Of a stretch of 19,804 nucleotides of DNA, positions 5,660-13,010 are shown piece by piece. Source of the DNA: Geodermatophilaceae bacterium (GTDB taxonomy: Bacteria; Actinomycetota; Actinomycetes; Mycobacteriales; Geodermatophilaceae). The translations under genes were made by a program, and so were the position numbers. Position 1 is the first letter of the stretch. Each line of letters begins with the position of its first letter. The notes below the pieces were generated by a model, which saw only the letters and a program-made list of their open reading frames with translations, was not told where the DNA came from and made no database searches. The stretch lies in the NCBI GenBank assembly GCA_013811975.1, contig JACCUF010000245.1, positions 1 through 19,804 of the forward strand, written 5' to 3'.

Positions 5660-8600
5660 GCGGTCCGGCTACTCGGCGAAGGGCCATTTCCACGACGCCG
5701 GCCGTTCCAAGATCCACAATGCCGTGCCACCAAGCATCGTCGGCCGACGCCACCCCCCCGGCGGCCGATGGTGCCCCTTGGGGAAGCGACTGAATCGACA
5801 GGTCGGTCGCAAGGGTTTCCCCCGCGATCATCTCGTGATGCGCCTGAAGTGCCGCCCCTGCCGATGCGGAGCCTGCATGCAGGGTCAGGTGGATGCGGTC
5901 CGAGATGGACAAACCGGCTTCGCGGCGAGACTCCTGGATGCCGCGAATGACGTCGCGAGCCAAGCCCTCTGACTCCAGCTCCGGGGTGAGCGCAAGGTCG
6001 AGATGGATCATTCGTCCGTTCTCGAAGCGGTCTGCGGTAGCGTCCCCGACCGCAGGGGTCAGTTCGAACTCGCCACCGGTGAGGATCGCGCCGGCGCAGG
6101 TGACCGTTCCGTCGGGATTCTCGGTGAACTGCCCGGCCCGGGCCGCGCGAAGAACTTCCTGCACTTTTGCGCCCAGCCGCGGCCCCAGGGCGCGGGCGTT
6201 GGGCTGCAAGCTGAACGACTGTGCGGACAGCGCTTCGAGATGCACCACCTTGACGTTCACCTCGTCAGCGATCACCTCGGCGTACCTGCGCAGTCGCTCG
6301 GCATCGGTGGACTGGATCGTCAGCGACGGCAGCGGCTGGCGTACCCGCACGCTGTTCGCCTTGCGGATCGAAAGGGCAACCGAGCAGACCGAGCGTACGG
6401 CGTCCATGTCCTCGACCAGGTCGTTGTCGGCGCCCAGGTCGTCGGAAGACGGCCAGTCGGTCAGGTGCACTGACGCCTCCCCGGTCAGCCCTCGCCAGAC
6501 CTGTTCGGTGATCATGGGCAGCAGTGGCGCGGCCAGCCGTGAAGTCACCTCAAGGACCGTGTAGAGGGTGTCCAACGCGTCGTGCTCACCAGCCCAGAAC
6601 CGATCCCGGCTGCGCCGGATGTACCAGTTGGTCAGTGCATCGAGGAACGCGCGCACCTGCGCGCAGGCTCCGGAGATGTCGTAGCCGTCCATCGCCGCGG
6701 TCACCGCCGCGATGGTCGAGCTGAGCTTGGCCACGACGTAGCGGTCCAGAACGTTGTCCGAATCCGTCCGCCAGCTCGCAAGGTATGACTCGGCGTTGGC
6801 GTACAGCCCGAAGAAATACCAGGCGTTCCACAATGGATGGATCGCCTGGCGGACGGAGTCCCGGATCAGGCTCTCGGTCACCAGCAGGTTGCCGCCGCGC
6901 AGGATCGGTGAGGCCATCAACGACCAGCGCATCGCATCGGCGCCGTAGGAGTCGTACATCTCGTAGACGTCGGGGTAGTTGCGCAGGCTCTTGCTCATCT
7001 TGCGCCCGTCCTCGCCCAGGACGATGCCGTGCGCGACGCAGTTGCGAAATGCCGGCCGATCGAACAGCGCCGTCGCCAGGACGTGCAGGGTGTAGAACCA
7101 GCCGCGAGTCTGCGGAAGGTACTCGACGATGAAATCGCCCGGGAAGTGATGCTCGAACCACTTCGCATTCTCGAACGGGTAGTGCACCTGGGCGAAGGGC
7201 ATGGACCCGGACTCGAACCAGCAGTCCAGCACTTCTGGGACGCGCCGCATCGTCGAGGTGCCGGTCGGGTCATCGGGGTTGGGTCTGGTCAGATCGTCCA
7301 CGTACGGGCGGTGCAGATCAGTCGGGCGGACCCCGAAGTCGCGCTCCAACTCATCCAGCGAGCCGTACACGTCCAGCCTCGGATATGTCGGGTCATCGGA
7401 GATCCACACCGGAATTGGGCTGCCCCAGAATCTGTTTCGGCTGATCGACCAGTCCCGAGCACCTTCCAGCCACTTTCCGAACGACCCGTCGCGGACGTGG
7501 CCGGGAACCCAGGTGATTTGCTGGTTGAGCTCGACCATCCGGTCCCGGAACCTGGTGACCTCGACGAACCAACTCGATACCGCCTTGTAGATCAGTGGGG
7601 TTTCACATCGCCAGCAGTGCGGGTACGGGTGCTCGTAGCTGCCCTGTCGCACCAGCGTCCCTGCCTCGCGCAGTGCCCGGGAGATCGGGGTGTTGGCCTC
7701 GAAGACCTGCAAGCCGTCGAGGTCGGGTACGACCGAGGTGAACCGGGCATGCTCGTCCACGGTCACCACGACCGGGATGCCGTGGGCAGCACAAAGGTTC
7801 TGGTCGTCCTCGCCGTAGGCGGGAGCCAGGTGCACGACCCCGGTGCCATCTTCAGTGGTGACGAAGTCGCCCGGCAGGATCGTGAAAGCTCGCTCGGTGC
7901 CGAAGCGCTCGGTGTCGGAGAGGTAGTCGAACAACGGGGTGTACCGCTTGCCGACCAGGTCCGCACCGCGGATGGTGTCCAGCCGCTGCTGGCCCTCGAG
8001 ATCGGCGGCGTAGGCCTCCACCCGGTCCACGCCGAGGATGGTCCGGGCCCCGCTGGCGTCGGCGAAGACCGCGTACTCGAGATCCGGGCCGACGGCTACC
8101 GCGAGGTTGGACGGCAGTGTCCACGGGGTCGTCGTCCATGCCCACAGCTTCTCGCCGGTGTCGAGGGTGAAGGCCACGGTGACTGCCGGATCCTGCCGAC
8201 TGCGGTAGACGTCGTCCATCCGGGTCTCGGTCGCCGACAGCGGGGTCTCGCACCGCCAGCAGTAGGGCAGCACCCGGAATCCCTTGTAGATCAGGCCCTT
8301 GTCGTAGAGCGTCTTGAATGCCCACATGACGCTTTCCATGTACGGCAGGTCAAGGGTCTTGTAATCGTTGTCGAAGTCCACCCACCGGGCCTGGCGGGTG
8401 ACGTAGCGCTCCCACTCCTGGGTGTAGCGCAGGACCGAGGAACGGCAGGCGTCGTTGAACTTCGCGACACCCATCTCGACGATCTCCGGTTTGCCGGATA
8501 TCCCGAGTTGCTTCTCGGCCTCCACCTCGGCTGGTAGCCCGTGGCAGTCCCAGCCGAAGCGTCGCTCGACCCGCCTCCCGCGCATCGTCTGATAGCGCGG

Positions 8601-8849
8601 GACGATGTCCTTGACGTAGCCGGTAAGCAGGGCGCCGTAATGGGGCAGTCCGTTGGCGAACGGTGGGCCGTCGTAGAAGACGTACTCGTTGCTGCCGTCG
8701 GTCCCCCCCTCACGGGCCTCGACGCTGGCCGGGAAGGTCGCCTCCGCTGCCCAGGTGGCGAGGGTGTCTCGCTCCAGGTCGGGCAGCTGCGGACTCGGCG
8801 TGACCACCACGGGGTCGCCGGTACTGGTGCGATGCCGGGGGTAGGACAT
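5652..8849 (-). CDS. ileS: Isoleucyl-tRNA synthetase (type 2)
   Basis: Class I aminoacyl-tRNA synthetase charging tRNA-Ile with isoleucine. The HIGH-type motif is HYG at 70-72 within GPPFANGLPHYGALL; the KMSKS loop is at 617-621 (DNA 6987-7001). The editing (CP1) domain lies between, with TTPWTLPSN visible, and the tRNA-binding anticodon domain follows. Sequence character, with WDCHGLPAEVE after the first motif and no C-terminal zinc finger, matches the eukaryote-like IleS2 class found in Actinobacteria; members of that class are typically less sensitive to mupirocin. ATG 8849 gives 1065 aa, the usual size; the open frame to 9023 runs through the T-box leader and is not coding. GAGGCGAG precedes the start on the minus strand. 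Expression should be set by the T-box. It converges with the frameshifted small gene. Confidence 0.97.
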   Translation of the reverse strand: MSYPRHRTSTGDPVVVTPSPQLPDLERDTLATWAAEATFPASVEAREGGTDGSNEYVFYDGPPFANGLPHYGALLTGYVKDIVPRYQTMRGRRVERRFGWDCHGLPAEVEAEKQLGISGKPEIVEMGVAKFNDACRSSVLRYTQEWERYVTRQARWVDFDNDYKTLDLPYMESVMWAFKTLYDKGLIYKGFRVLPYCWRCETPLSATETRMDDVYRSRQDPAVTVAFTLDTGEKLWAWTTTPWTLPSNLAVAVGPDLEYAVFADASGARTILGVDRVEAYAADLEGQQRLDTIRGADLVGKRYTPLFDYLSDTERFGTERAFTILPGDFVTTEDGTGVVHLAPAYGEDDQNLCAAHGIPVVVTVDEHARFTSVVPDLDGLQVFEANTPISRALREAGTLVRQGSYEHPYPHCWRCETPLIYKAVSSWFVEVTRFRDRMVELNQQITWVPGHVRDGSFGKWLEGARDWSISRNRFWGSPIPVWISDDPTYPRLDVYGSLDELERDFGVRPTDLHRPYVDDLTRPNPDDPTGTSTMRRVPEVLDCWFESGSMPFAQVHYPFENAKWFEHHFPGDFIVEYLPQTRGWFYTLHVLATALFDRPAFRNCVAHGIVLGEDGRKMSKSLRNYPDVYEMYDSYGADAMRWSLMASPILRGGNLLVTESLIRDSVRQAIHPLWNAWYFFGLYANAESYLASWRTDSDNVLDRYVVAKLSSTIAAVTAAMDGYDISGACAQVRAFLDALTNWYIRRSRDRFWAGEHDALDTLYTVLEVTSRLAAPLLPMITEQVWRGLTGEASVHLTDWPSSDDLGADNDLVEDMDAVRSVCSVALSIRKANSVRVRQPLPSLTIQSTDAERLRRYAEVIADEVNVKVVHLEALSAQSFSLQPNARALGPRLGAKVQEVLRAARAGQFTENPDGTVTCAGAILTGGEFELTPAVGDATADRFENGRMIHLDLALTPELESEGLARDVIRGIQESRREAGLSISDRIHLTLHAGSASAGAALQAHHEMIAGETLATDLSIQSLPQGAPSAAGGVASADDAWWHGIVDLGTAGVVEMALRRVAGPPS

Positions 8850-9113
8850 CTCGGTTCTCGCCTCGTTCCTCTTTGCGCTCAATCGACAAAAGCCTGCTCG
8901 ATCTGCGCAAGGACGAACGCTGTGGCCGCTTGGCCACCGCACCCGCGGTACCACCCTGCTTGGCCCGCGTTGCCTTCTCGGCGCGGCGGACCCGCTCTGG
9001 TCGTGCTGGCTATGACGGGCCACTCCCGTCCGGTTCTACTGGGGTCGACGTCTGTTCACGACGTGACCCGTTCTTCCGGAGGCTCGCCGGTGATGGCCGG
9101 GTCGATGCCTGTC
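8850..9113 (-). promoter_or_regulatory. Ile-specific T-box leader of ileS (translational type)
   Basis: T-box RNA that senses uncharged tRNA-Ile. All features are on the minus strand. A short Stem I is closed by ACCCG (9098-9102) with CGGGT (9066-9070); its 5' internal loop holds the specifier ATC (9092-9094, an Ile codon) and its 3' side the purine-rich AAGAA, above a CCGG/CCGG helix. This is the ultrashort Stem I described for actinobacterial ileS. A Stem II-like hairpin GACGGG/CCCGTC is at 9014-9030. The T-box proper, GGTGGTACCGCGG, is at 8943-8955; TGGT (8950-8953) would pair with the NCCA end of a tRNA with A73, as tRNA-Ile has. CGCGG and CCGCG flank it to form the antisequestrator. A further hairpin, GTGGCC/GGCCAC, is at 8922-8937. 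No terminator U-run is seen, so control is probably at translation. Confidence 0.93.
8864..8919 (-). promoter_or_regulatory. Shine-Dalgarno-sequestering hairpin of the ileS leader
   Basis: On the minus strand CGTTCGTCCTTGCGC (8905-8919) can pair with GCGCAAAGAGGAACG (8864-8878), 13 of 15 positions, with a 26-base loop. The 3' arm contains AGAGGA next to the ribosome-binding region of ileS, whose start is at 8849. In translational T-boxes such a sequestrator blocks initiation unless uncharged tRNA stabilises the alternative antisequestrator. The pairing is seen; its function is inferred. Confidence 0.55.
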
Positions 9114-9119
9114 CTGCCA

Positions 9120-9125
9120 AGAGTA
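9120..9125 (-). promoter_or_regulatory. Candidate -10 element for the ileS T-box transcript
   Basis: On the minus strand the sequence is TACTCT, fitting the actinobacterial TANNNT -10 pattern. It would start transcription near 9113, just ahead of Stem I. No good -35 hexamer lies 16-18 bp upstream. The placement relative to the T-box is the main support. Confidence 0.4.
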
Positions 9126-9139
9126 CGGCGTAGGCGAGA

Positions 9140-10696
9140 ATGTCGTATGGCCGCACCCAGTTGGACCAGCTGCGGCGGGCCTGCGTGAGTACCGAGGAGT
9201 TCGCGCCGGTCCTTTTGGTCGGGGCGGTCGTCGTCTTGGTGGCCGTGCTGGCCGTCCGAGTGGCCAGCCGGATCGGCCTGCCCAGTCTGCTGCTCTATCT
9301 CGGTCTCGGCTTGGTGCTCGGGGAATCCGGCCTGGGGATCGAGTTCGAAAGCGCCGAGCTGACCCAGGTCCTCGGACTCACTGCGCTTGCGGTCATCCTG
9401 GCCGAGGGCGGGCTCACTACGCGCTGGACGTCAGCGCGCGCGGTCCTGGGGCCGGGCATCCTGCTCGCAACGGTTGGTGTGGCGGTCAGCGTGTTCATCA
9501 CCGCAGGGGTGGTGATGCTGGTCTTCGGCGCCGATCTCCCCACCGCGCTGCTGTTCGGCGCAGTCGTCAGCTCCACCGACGCCGCGGCCGTCTTTGCCAC
9601 CCTGCGTGGGCTCGGCCTGCCGACCCGGGTGTCCCGAACGCTGGAGCTGGAGAGCGGCTTCAACGATGCTCCGGTCGTGCTGGTGGTCATCGCGCTGGCC
9701 GAGGCGCTGACAAACTCAGGATCTGGCGGCTTGGCGGTGCTCATCGCGTTGATCGGCTACCAACTCATCGCCGGTGCGTTGATCGGCATCGCGATCGGCA
9801 TGGCTGGGGCGTGGGTGCTGCGTCGCAGCGCCCTGCCGATCTCCGGGTTGTATCCGCTGGCCACGGTCGCGCTGTGCCTGACCGGATATGCCGGCGCCAT
9901 CGTTGCGCATTCCTCAGGATTCATGGCGGTCTACGTCTGCGGCCTGGTTCTCGGAAACTCCGCGCTTCCGCACCGGACCGCCACGCTGGGTTTCGCCGAG
10001 GGCCTGGCCTGGTTGGCTCAGATCGGTCTATTCGTCCTGCTCGGGCTGCTGGCAAGCCCGAGTCGATTGCTCGACGCTGTGGGGCCGGCCATCGTGATCG
10101 GCCTCGCCCTTCTGCTGCTGGCACGCCCGATCTCGGTTGTCCTCTCGGTCGTCTGGTTCCGGATTCCTTGGCGGGAACAGGCCTTCCTCGCCTGGGCGGG
10201 GCTGCGCGGCGCGATACCGATCGTGTGGGCCACGATCCCGATCTCGGCGGCAGTACCTGACGCGGAACGCATCTTTGACACCGTCTTCGTCCTGGTGGTC
10301 GTCTTCACCCTCATCCAGGGCACGAGTCTGCCGACCGTGGCTCGCTGGCTGCGGTTGGCAAGCACCTTAGCTGAACGTGAGGTAGATGTTGAATCCTCCA
10401 CGTTGGAGGAACTGCACGCCGAGTTGCTGCAGTTCACGGTTCCGTCGGCCTCACGGCTGCACGGCGTGTACGTCTCCGAGCTCCGGTTGCCGCCGGACGC
10501 GGCAGTGACTCTGCTCGTACGGGACGGCCGCTCCTTCGTGCCCGAGGCCTCGACCAGACTCGCCAGCGGTGATCAGCTTCTGGTTGTCACTACGATCGGC
10601 TCGCGCGAGGCCACCATGAGCCGACTTCGAGCCGTCAGCCGGGCCGGTCGGCTGGCGCGGTGGCGCGGTGAGCTCGGGGGCAGACTTCCCGAGTGA
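9140..10696 (+). CDS. CPA1-family cation/proton antiporter (NhaP/RosB-like) with TrkA-C domain
   Basis: Membrane transporter exchanging Na+ or K+ for protons. About twelve hydrophobic segments run from residue 20 to 410. Family signatures are GLPSLLLYLGLGLVLGE (46-62), AEGGL (88-92), SSTDAAAVFATLR (144-156) and ELESGFNDAPVV (169-180), where N175-D176 is the ion-binding pair. Near the end of the membrane part, WAGLRGAIPIVWATIP is conserved. Residues about 420-505 form a cytosolic TrkA-C-like domain (VSELRLPPDAAVTLLVRDG, then GDQLLVVT), suggesting gating by a nucleotide or ion. ATG 9140 has no convincing ribosome site; GTG 9185 would give an N-terminus (MSTEEFAPVLL) closer to family members and is an equal candidate. 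The gene diverges from ileS. Whether K+ or Na+ is the substrate cannot be read from the sequence. Confidence 0.93.
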   Translation: MSYGRTQLDQLRRACVSTEEFAPVLLVGAVVVLVAVLAVRVASRIGLPSLLLYLGLGLVLGESGLGIEFESAELTQVLGLTALAVILAEGGLTTRWTSARAVLGPGILLATVGVAVSVFITAGVVMLVFGADLPTALLFGAVVSSTDAAAVFATLRGLGLPTRVSRTLELESGFNDAPVVLVVIALAEALTNSGSGGLAVLIALIGYQLIAGALIGIAIGMAGAWVLRRSALPISGLYPLATVALCLTGYAGAIVAHSSGFMAVYVCGLVLGNSALPHRTATLGFAEGLAWLAQIGLFVLLGLLASPSRLLDAVGPAIVIGLALLLLARPISVVLSVVWFRIPWREQAFLAWAGLRGAIPIVWATIPISAAVPDAERIFDTVFVLVVVFTLIQGTSLPTVARWLRLASTLAEREVDVESSTLEELHAELLQFTVPSASRLHGVYVSELRLPPDAAVTLLVRDGRSFVPEASTRLASGDQLLVVTTIGSREATMSRLRAVSRAGRLARWRGELGGRLPE

Positions 10697-10727
10697 GCCC
10701 GAGCTCGCGGTGGGTCGGTGCGCCGCG

Positions 10728-10756
10728 TTGTGCCGCTGAGACTGCGACCGTAAGGT
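10728..10756 (+). promoter_or_regulatory. Candidate promoter for the dksA-like gene
   Basis: TTGTGC (10728-10733), a 17-bp spacer and TAAGGT (10751-10756) match a typical actinobacterial housekeeping sigma promoter, where the -10 is often TANNNT and only TTG of the -35 is kept. The leader to the GTG at 10823 would be about 60 bases and begins with the inverted repeat GTGGC/GCCAC (10755-10766), which overlaps the -10. Confidence 0.5.
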
Positions 10757-10822
10757 GGCACGCCACATGCCCGCCGCTGACCGTCTGCGTCGGGTGACCG
10801 ATTAGGCGATGGAGTGTGCCGG

Positions 10823-11491
10823 GTGGCCGCAGCGAAGAAGGCACCTACGAAGAAGGCTGCACCAGCCAAGAAGGCTGCACCAGCCAAGAAGGCACCTACG
10901 AAGAAGGCTGCACCAGCCAAGAAGGCACCGGCCAAGAAGGCACCGGCGAAGAAGGCTGCACCCGCCAAGAAGGCTGCACCCGCCAAGAAGGCGCCGGCCA
11001 AGAAGGCACCGGCCAAGAAGGCACCGGCCGCACAGAAGCCCCCGTCGACGTCCCCCGCCGAGAAGGCGGCCACGGCCAGGAAGAGGGTCGCGCCAGGCAA
11101 GCCAACTGCGGCGAGCAAGGCGGTCTCCCTTTGGACGCGCAGGGAACTCAGCGCCGTCGGCAAGACCCTCGAGGCCGAGCTGGGGGAGCTGCGTGGCGAG
11201 TACGCAGAGACGATGGCAACACTGAACGACTTGCAGCAGACGGTGAGTGACAGCTCAGGGGACGATCAGGCCGACGCCGGAAGCAAGACCTTCGAACGCG
11301 AACATGAGATGTCACTTGCCAACAACCGCCTGGATCTGATCACTCAGATCGAGCACGCGCTGGTCCGCATCGCCGACGGCAGCTACGGGCGATGTGAGAG
11401 CTGCGGTGAGCCGATCGCCAAGGCACGGCTGCAGGCATTTCCCAGCGCCACCATGTGCCTGACCTGCAAGCAACGTGAAGAACGGCGCTGA
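10823..11491 (+). CDS. DksA/TraR C4 zinc-finger protein with lysine/alanine/proline repeat tail
   Basis: The C-terminal half is a DksA/TraR-type domain: a helical hairpin (about 95-180) and a C4 zinc finger with C191-x2-C194 and C212-x2-C215, ending at residue 222. Such proteins bind RNA polymerase through its secondary channel in the characterised DksA members. The N-terminal residues 5-69 are twelve tandem KKAPA/T or KKAAPA units, like the basic tails of histone H1 and mycobacterial HupB, so DNA or RNA binding is likely for that part. GTG 10823 is preferred over GTG 10814 because GGAG at 10811-10814 lies 8 bases before it. A promoter candidate precedes the gene, and its end overlaps lspA by 17 bases. 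The gene lies upstream of lspA in many Actinobacteria. The specific regulatory role is unknown. Confidence 0.93.
   Translation: MAAAKKAPTKKAAPAKKAAPAKKAPTKKAAPAKKAPAKKAPAKKAAPAKKAAPAKKAPAKKAPAKKAPAAQKPPSTSPAEKAATARKRVAPGKPTAASKAVSLWTRRELSAVGKTLEAELGELRGEYAETMATLNDLQQTVSDSSGDDQADAGSKTFEREHEMSLANNRLDLITQIEHALVRIADGSYGRCESCGEPIAKARLQAFPSATMCLTCKQREERR
10835..11029 (+). repeat. Coding minisatellite of 15- and 18-bp units
   Basis: Twelve units all begin AAGAAGGC. Seven are 15 bp (KKAPT or KKAPA) and five are 18 bp (KKAAPA), in the order 15-18-18-15-18-15-15-18-18-15-15-15. Third-base differences sort the units: the first five carry CCTACG or CCAGCC endings and the later seven carry GGCC or CCCGCC endings, which points to at least two rounds of local duplication. 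Because every unit is a multiple of three, length changes keep the reading frame. Confidence 0.95.
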
Positions 11492-12020
11492 GCCCCCGGA
11501 CGCTGAGCCGGACGGCGTTGATCGCCCGCGCCGCCTGGGCCTGCTGCTCACGGTGGGAGCGATCATCTTTGCCCTCGACCTGGCGAGCAAGCTCGTGGTG
11601 GTCGCAACCCTGTCCGACCAACCCCCCCTGAAGCTGTTGGGAGGACTGATCTATCTCACCGAAGCGCGCAACACCGGGGCAGCGTTCGGACTCGCGCAGG
11701 GGATGACCGTCGTCTTCACCCTGGTCGCGGCCGTCGTGATCGTGGTGATCTTGAAAATCGCGCCCCGGCTGCGTTCCGCCGGGTGGGCTTGGGCGTTGGG
11801 CCTGGTGGTCGGCGGCGCGCTGGGGAATCTGATGGATCGAATCTTCCGCTCGCCCGGGGTCTTTCGGGGTGGCGTGGTGGACTTCGTCAGCATCCTGGAC
11901 CCCGCAGGCCAGGTATGGCCGATCTTCAACGTCGCCGATTCGGCGATCGTCAGCGGCGGCCTGCTCGGCATTGTGATGGCTCTTCGAGGTCGAGACTTCG
12001 ACGGGGCTCGCACCCACTGA
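11475..12020 (+). CDS. lspA: Lipoprotein signal peptidase (signal peptidase II)
   Basis: Inner-membrane aspartyl protease that removes the signal peptide from prolipoproteins after lipidation. Four hydrophobic segments are visible (about 21-45, 77-96, 103-118 and 155-171). Catalytic aspartates are D136 in GGVVDFV and D155 in FNVADSAI; the NTGAAFG (66-72) and GNLMDR (117-122) blocks are also conserved. Length 181 aa with a short polar N-terminal extension is usual for Actinobacteria. The GTG start lies inside the end of the dksA-like gene, so it is probably translated by coupling; no clear ribosome site is seen. Only 60 bases separate it from rluD. Confidence 0.96.
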   Translation: MKNGAEPPDAEPDGVDRPRRLGLLLTVGAIIFALDLASKLVVVATLSDQPPLKLLGGLIYLTEARNTGAAFGLAQGMTVVFTLVAAVVIVVILKIAPRLRSAGWAWALGLVVGGALGNLMDRIFRSPGVFRGGVVDFVSILDPAGQVWPIFNVADSAIVSGGLLGIVMALRGRDFDGARTH

Positions 12021-12080
12021 GCCTCAATCAGATGAGCGCACACCCACGAGAAGTCAGCAGAGTTCGGCAGACTGTCGAAT

Positions 12081-13010
12081 GTGACTGAGCTCCGTGGCCT
12101 GCCCGTACCGGAAGGGCTGGCCGGTCTGCGTGTCGATGCGGCCCTGACCCGGCTGTTCGGCCTGTCCCGGACGAAGGCCGCCGATCTGGCCGATGCCGGA
12201 GACGTGAGCGTGGAGGGGCGAGTCCGCGGCAAGGGCGACCGGCTCGTGGCCGGGGCCTGGCTCGAGGTAGCTCTGCCCGGTCCGGAGGCCCCCCCGGCGC
12301 CGCCGGAGCCCGTGGACGGGTTGAGCGTCATCTACGTCGACGACGAGATCTTGGTCATTGACAAGCCGGTCGGCGTCGCCGCCCACCCGAGCCCTGGGTG
12401 GACCGGGCCGACCGTCACCAGCGGGGTAGCCGCGATGGGCTACGTGATGGCCAGCAGCGGAGCCGATGAGCGGCAGGGCATCGTGCACCGCCTCGACGCC
12501 GGGACGACCGGGCTGATGGTCCTGGCCAGGAGTGAGTCGGCCTACACCGCACTCAAGCGTGCCTTCAAGGAGCGCACCGTTGACAAGGGATACCACGCGC
12601 TGGTCCAAGGCCATCCCGACCCGAGCACCGGCACCATCGATGCACCTATCGATCGCAATCCCACGCATGACTGGAGATTCGCGGTCGTGGCAGGAGGACG
12701 CCCTTCGGTGACGCATTACTCGACGCTCGAGGCGTTTCCGGCGGCCAGCCTGCTCGACATCATTCTGGAGACCGGCCGTACTCACCAGATCCGGGTACAC
12801 ATGACAGCGCTGCGTCACCCCTGCGTCGGGGATGCGATCTACGGTGCCGACCCGACGTTGGCAGCGCGGCTCGGACTGTCCCGGCAGTGGCTGCATGCCG
12901 TACGACTGGAGTTCGCGCACCCGGCGACGGGCGCACCGGTGAGCTTCACCAGCCCGTACCCGCCCGACCTGGCCGCTGCCCTGGACATCCTGGCGGCGGA
13001 CCAGCGATGA
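12081..13010 (+). CDS. rluD: RluD-type 23S rRNA pseudouridine synthase
   Basis: RluA-family enzyme converting specific uridines in 23S rRNA to pseudouridine; RluD of E. coli acts on helix 69. An S4 RNA-binding domain is at about 16-62, followed by a Pro/Ala linker and the catalytic domain. The active-site block is GIVHRLDAGTTGLMVLAR (133-150), with D139 as nucleophile. RTHQIRVHM and HPCVGDAIYG blocks in the C-terminal half are typical. Length 309 aa is normal. The GTG at 12081 has no good ribosome site. Its stop overlaps the start of the CPBP protease gene by 4 bases. Which uridine is modified cannot be told from sequence alone. Confidence 0.95.
   Translation: MTELRGLPVPEGLAGLRVDAALTRLFGLSRTKAADLADAGDVSVEGRVRGKGDRLVAGAWLEVALPGPEAPPAPPEPVDGLSVIYVDDEILVIDKPVGVAAHPSPGWTGPTVTSGVAAMGYVMASSGADERQGIVHRLDAGTTGLMVLARSESAYTALKRAFKERTVDKGYHALVQGHPDPSTGTIDAPIDRNPTHDWRFAVVAGGRPSVTHYSTLEAFPAASLLDIILETGRTHQIRVHMTALRHPCVGDAIYGADPTLAARLGLSRQWLHAVRLEFAHPATGAPVSFTSPYPPDLAAALDILAADQR

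Noticed and set aside
5442..5972. Plus-strand open frame (176 aa) across the ileS end
   Set aside because: It is in neither frame of the split membrane protein and runs antisense to the conserved IleS C-terminus.
7029..8537. Long plus-strand open frame (502 aa) opposite ileS
   Set aside because: It is a shadow of a high-GC gene: no family motifs, and ileS on the other strand has clear motifs across the whole span.
8850..9023. 58-residue N-terminal extension of IleS
   Set aside because: The segment is the T-box leader; ATG 8849 has a ribosome site and gives the family N-terminus.
10835..11029. Regular short repeats resembling a CRISPR or a non-coding satellite array
   Set aside because: There are no unique spacers; units are 15 and 18 bp, in frame, and encode the lysine-rich tail of the DksA-like protein.
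10573..11163. Minus-strand frame giving a hydrophobic Gly/Ala/Phe/Leu repeat protein
   Set aside because: It is the antisense reading of the lysine-repeat minisatellite and overlaps two well-supported plus-strand genes.
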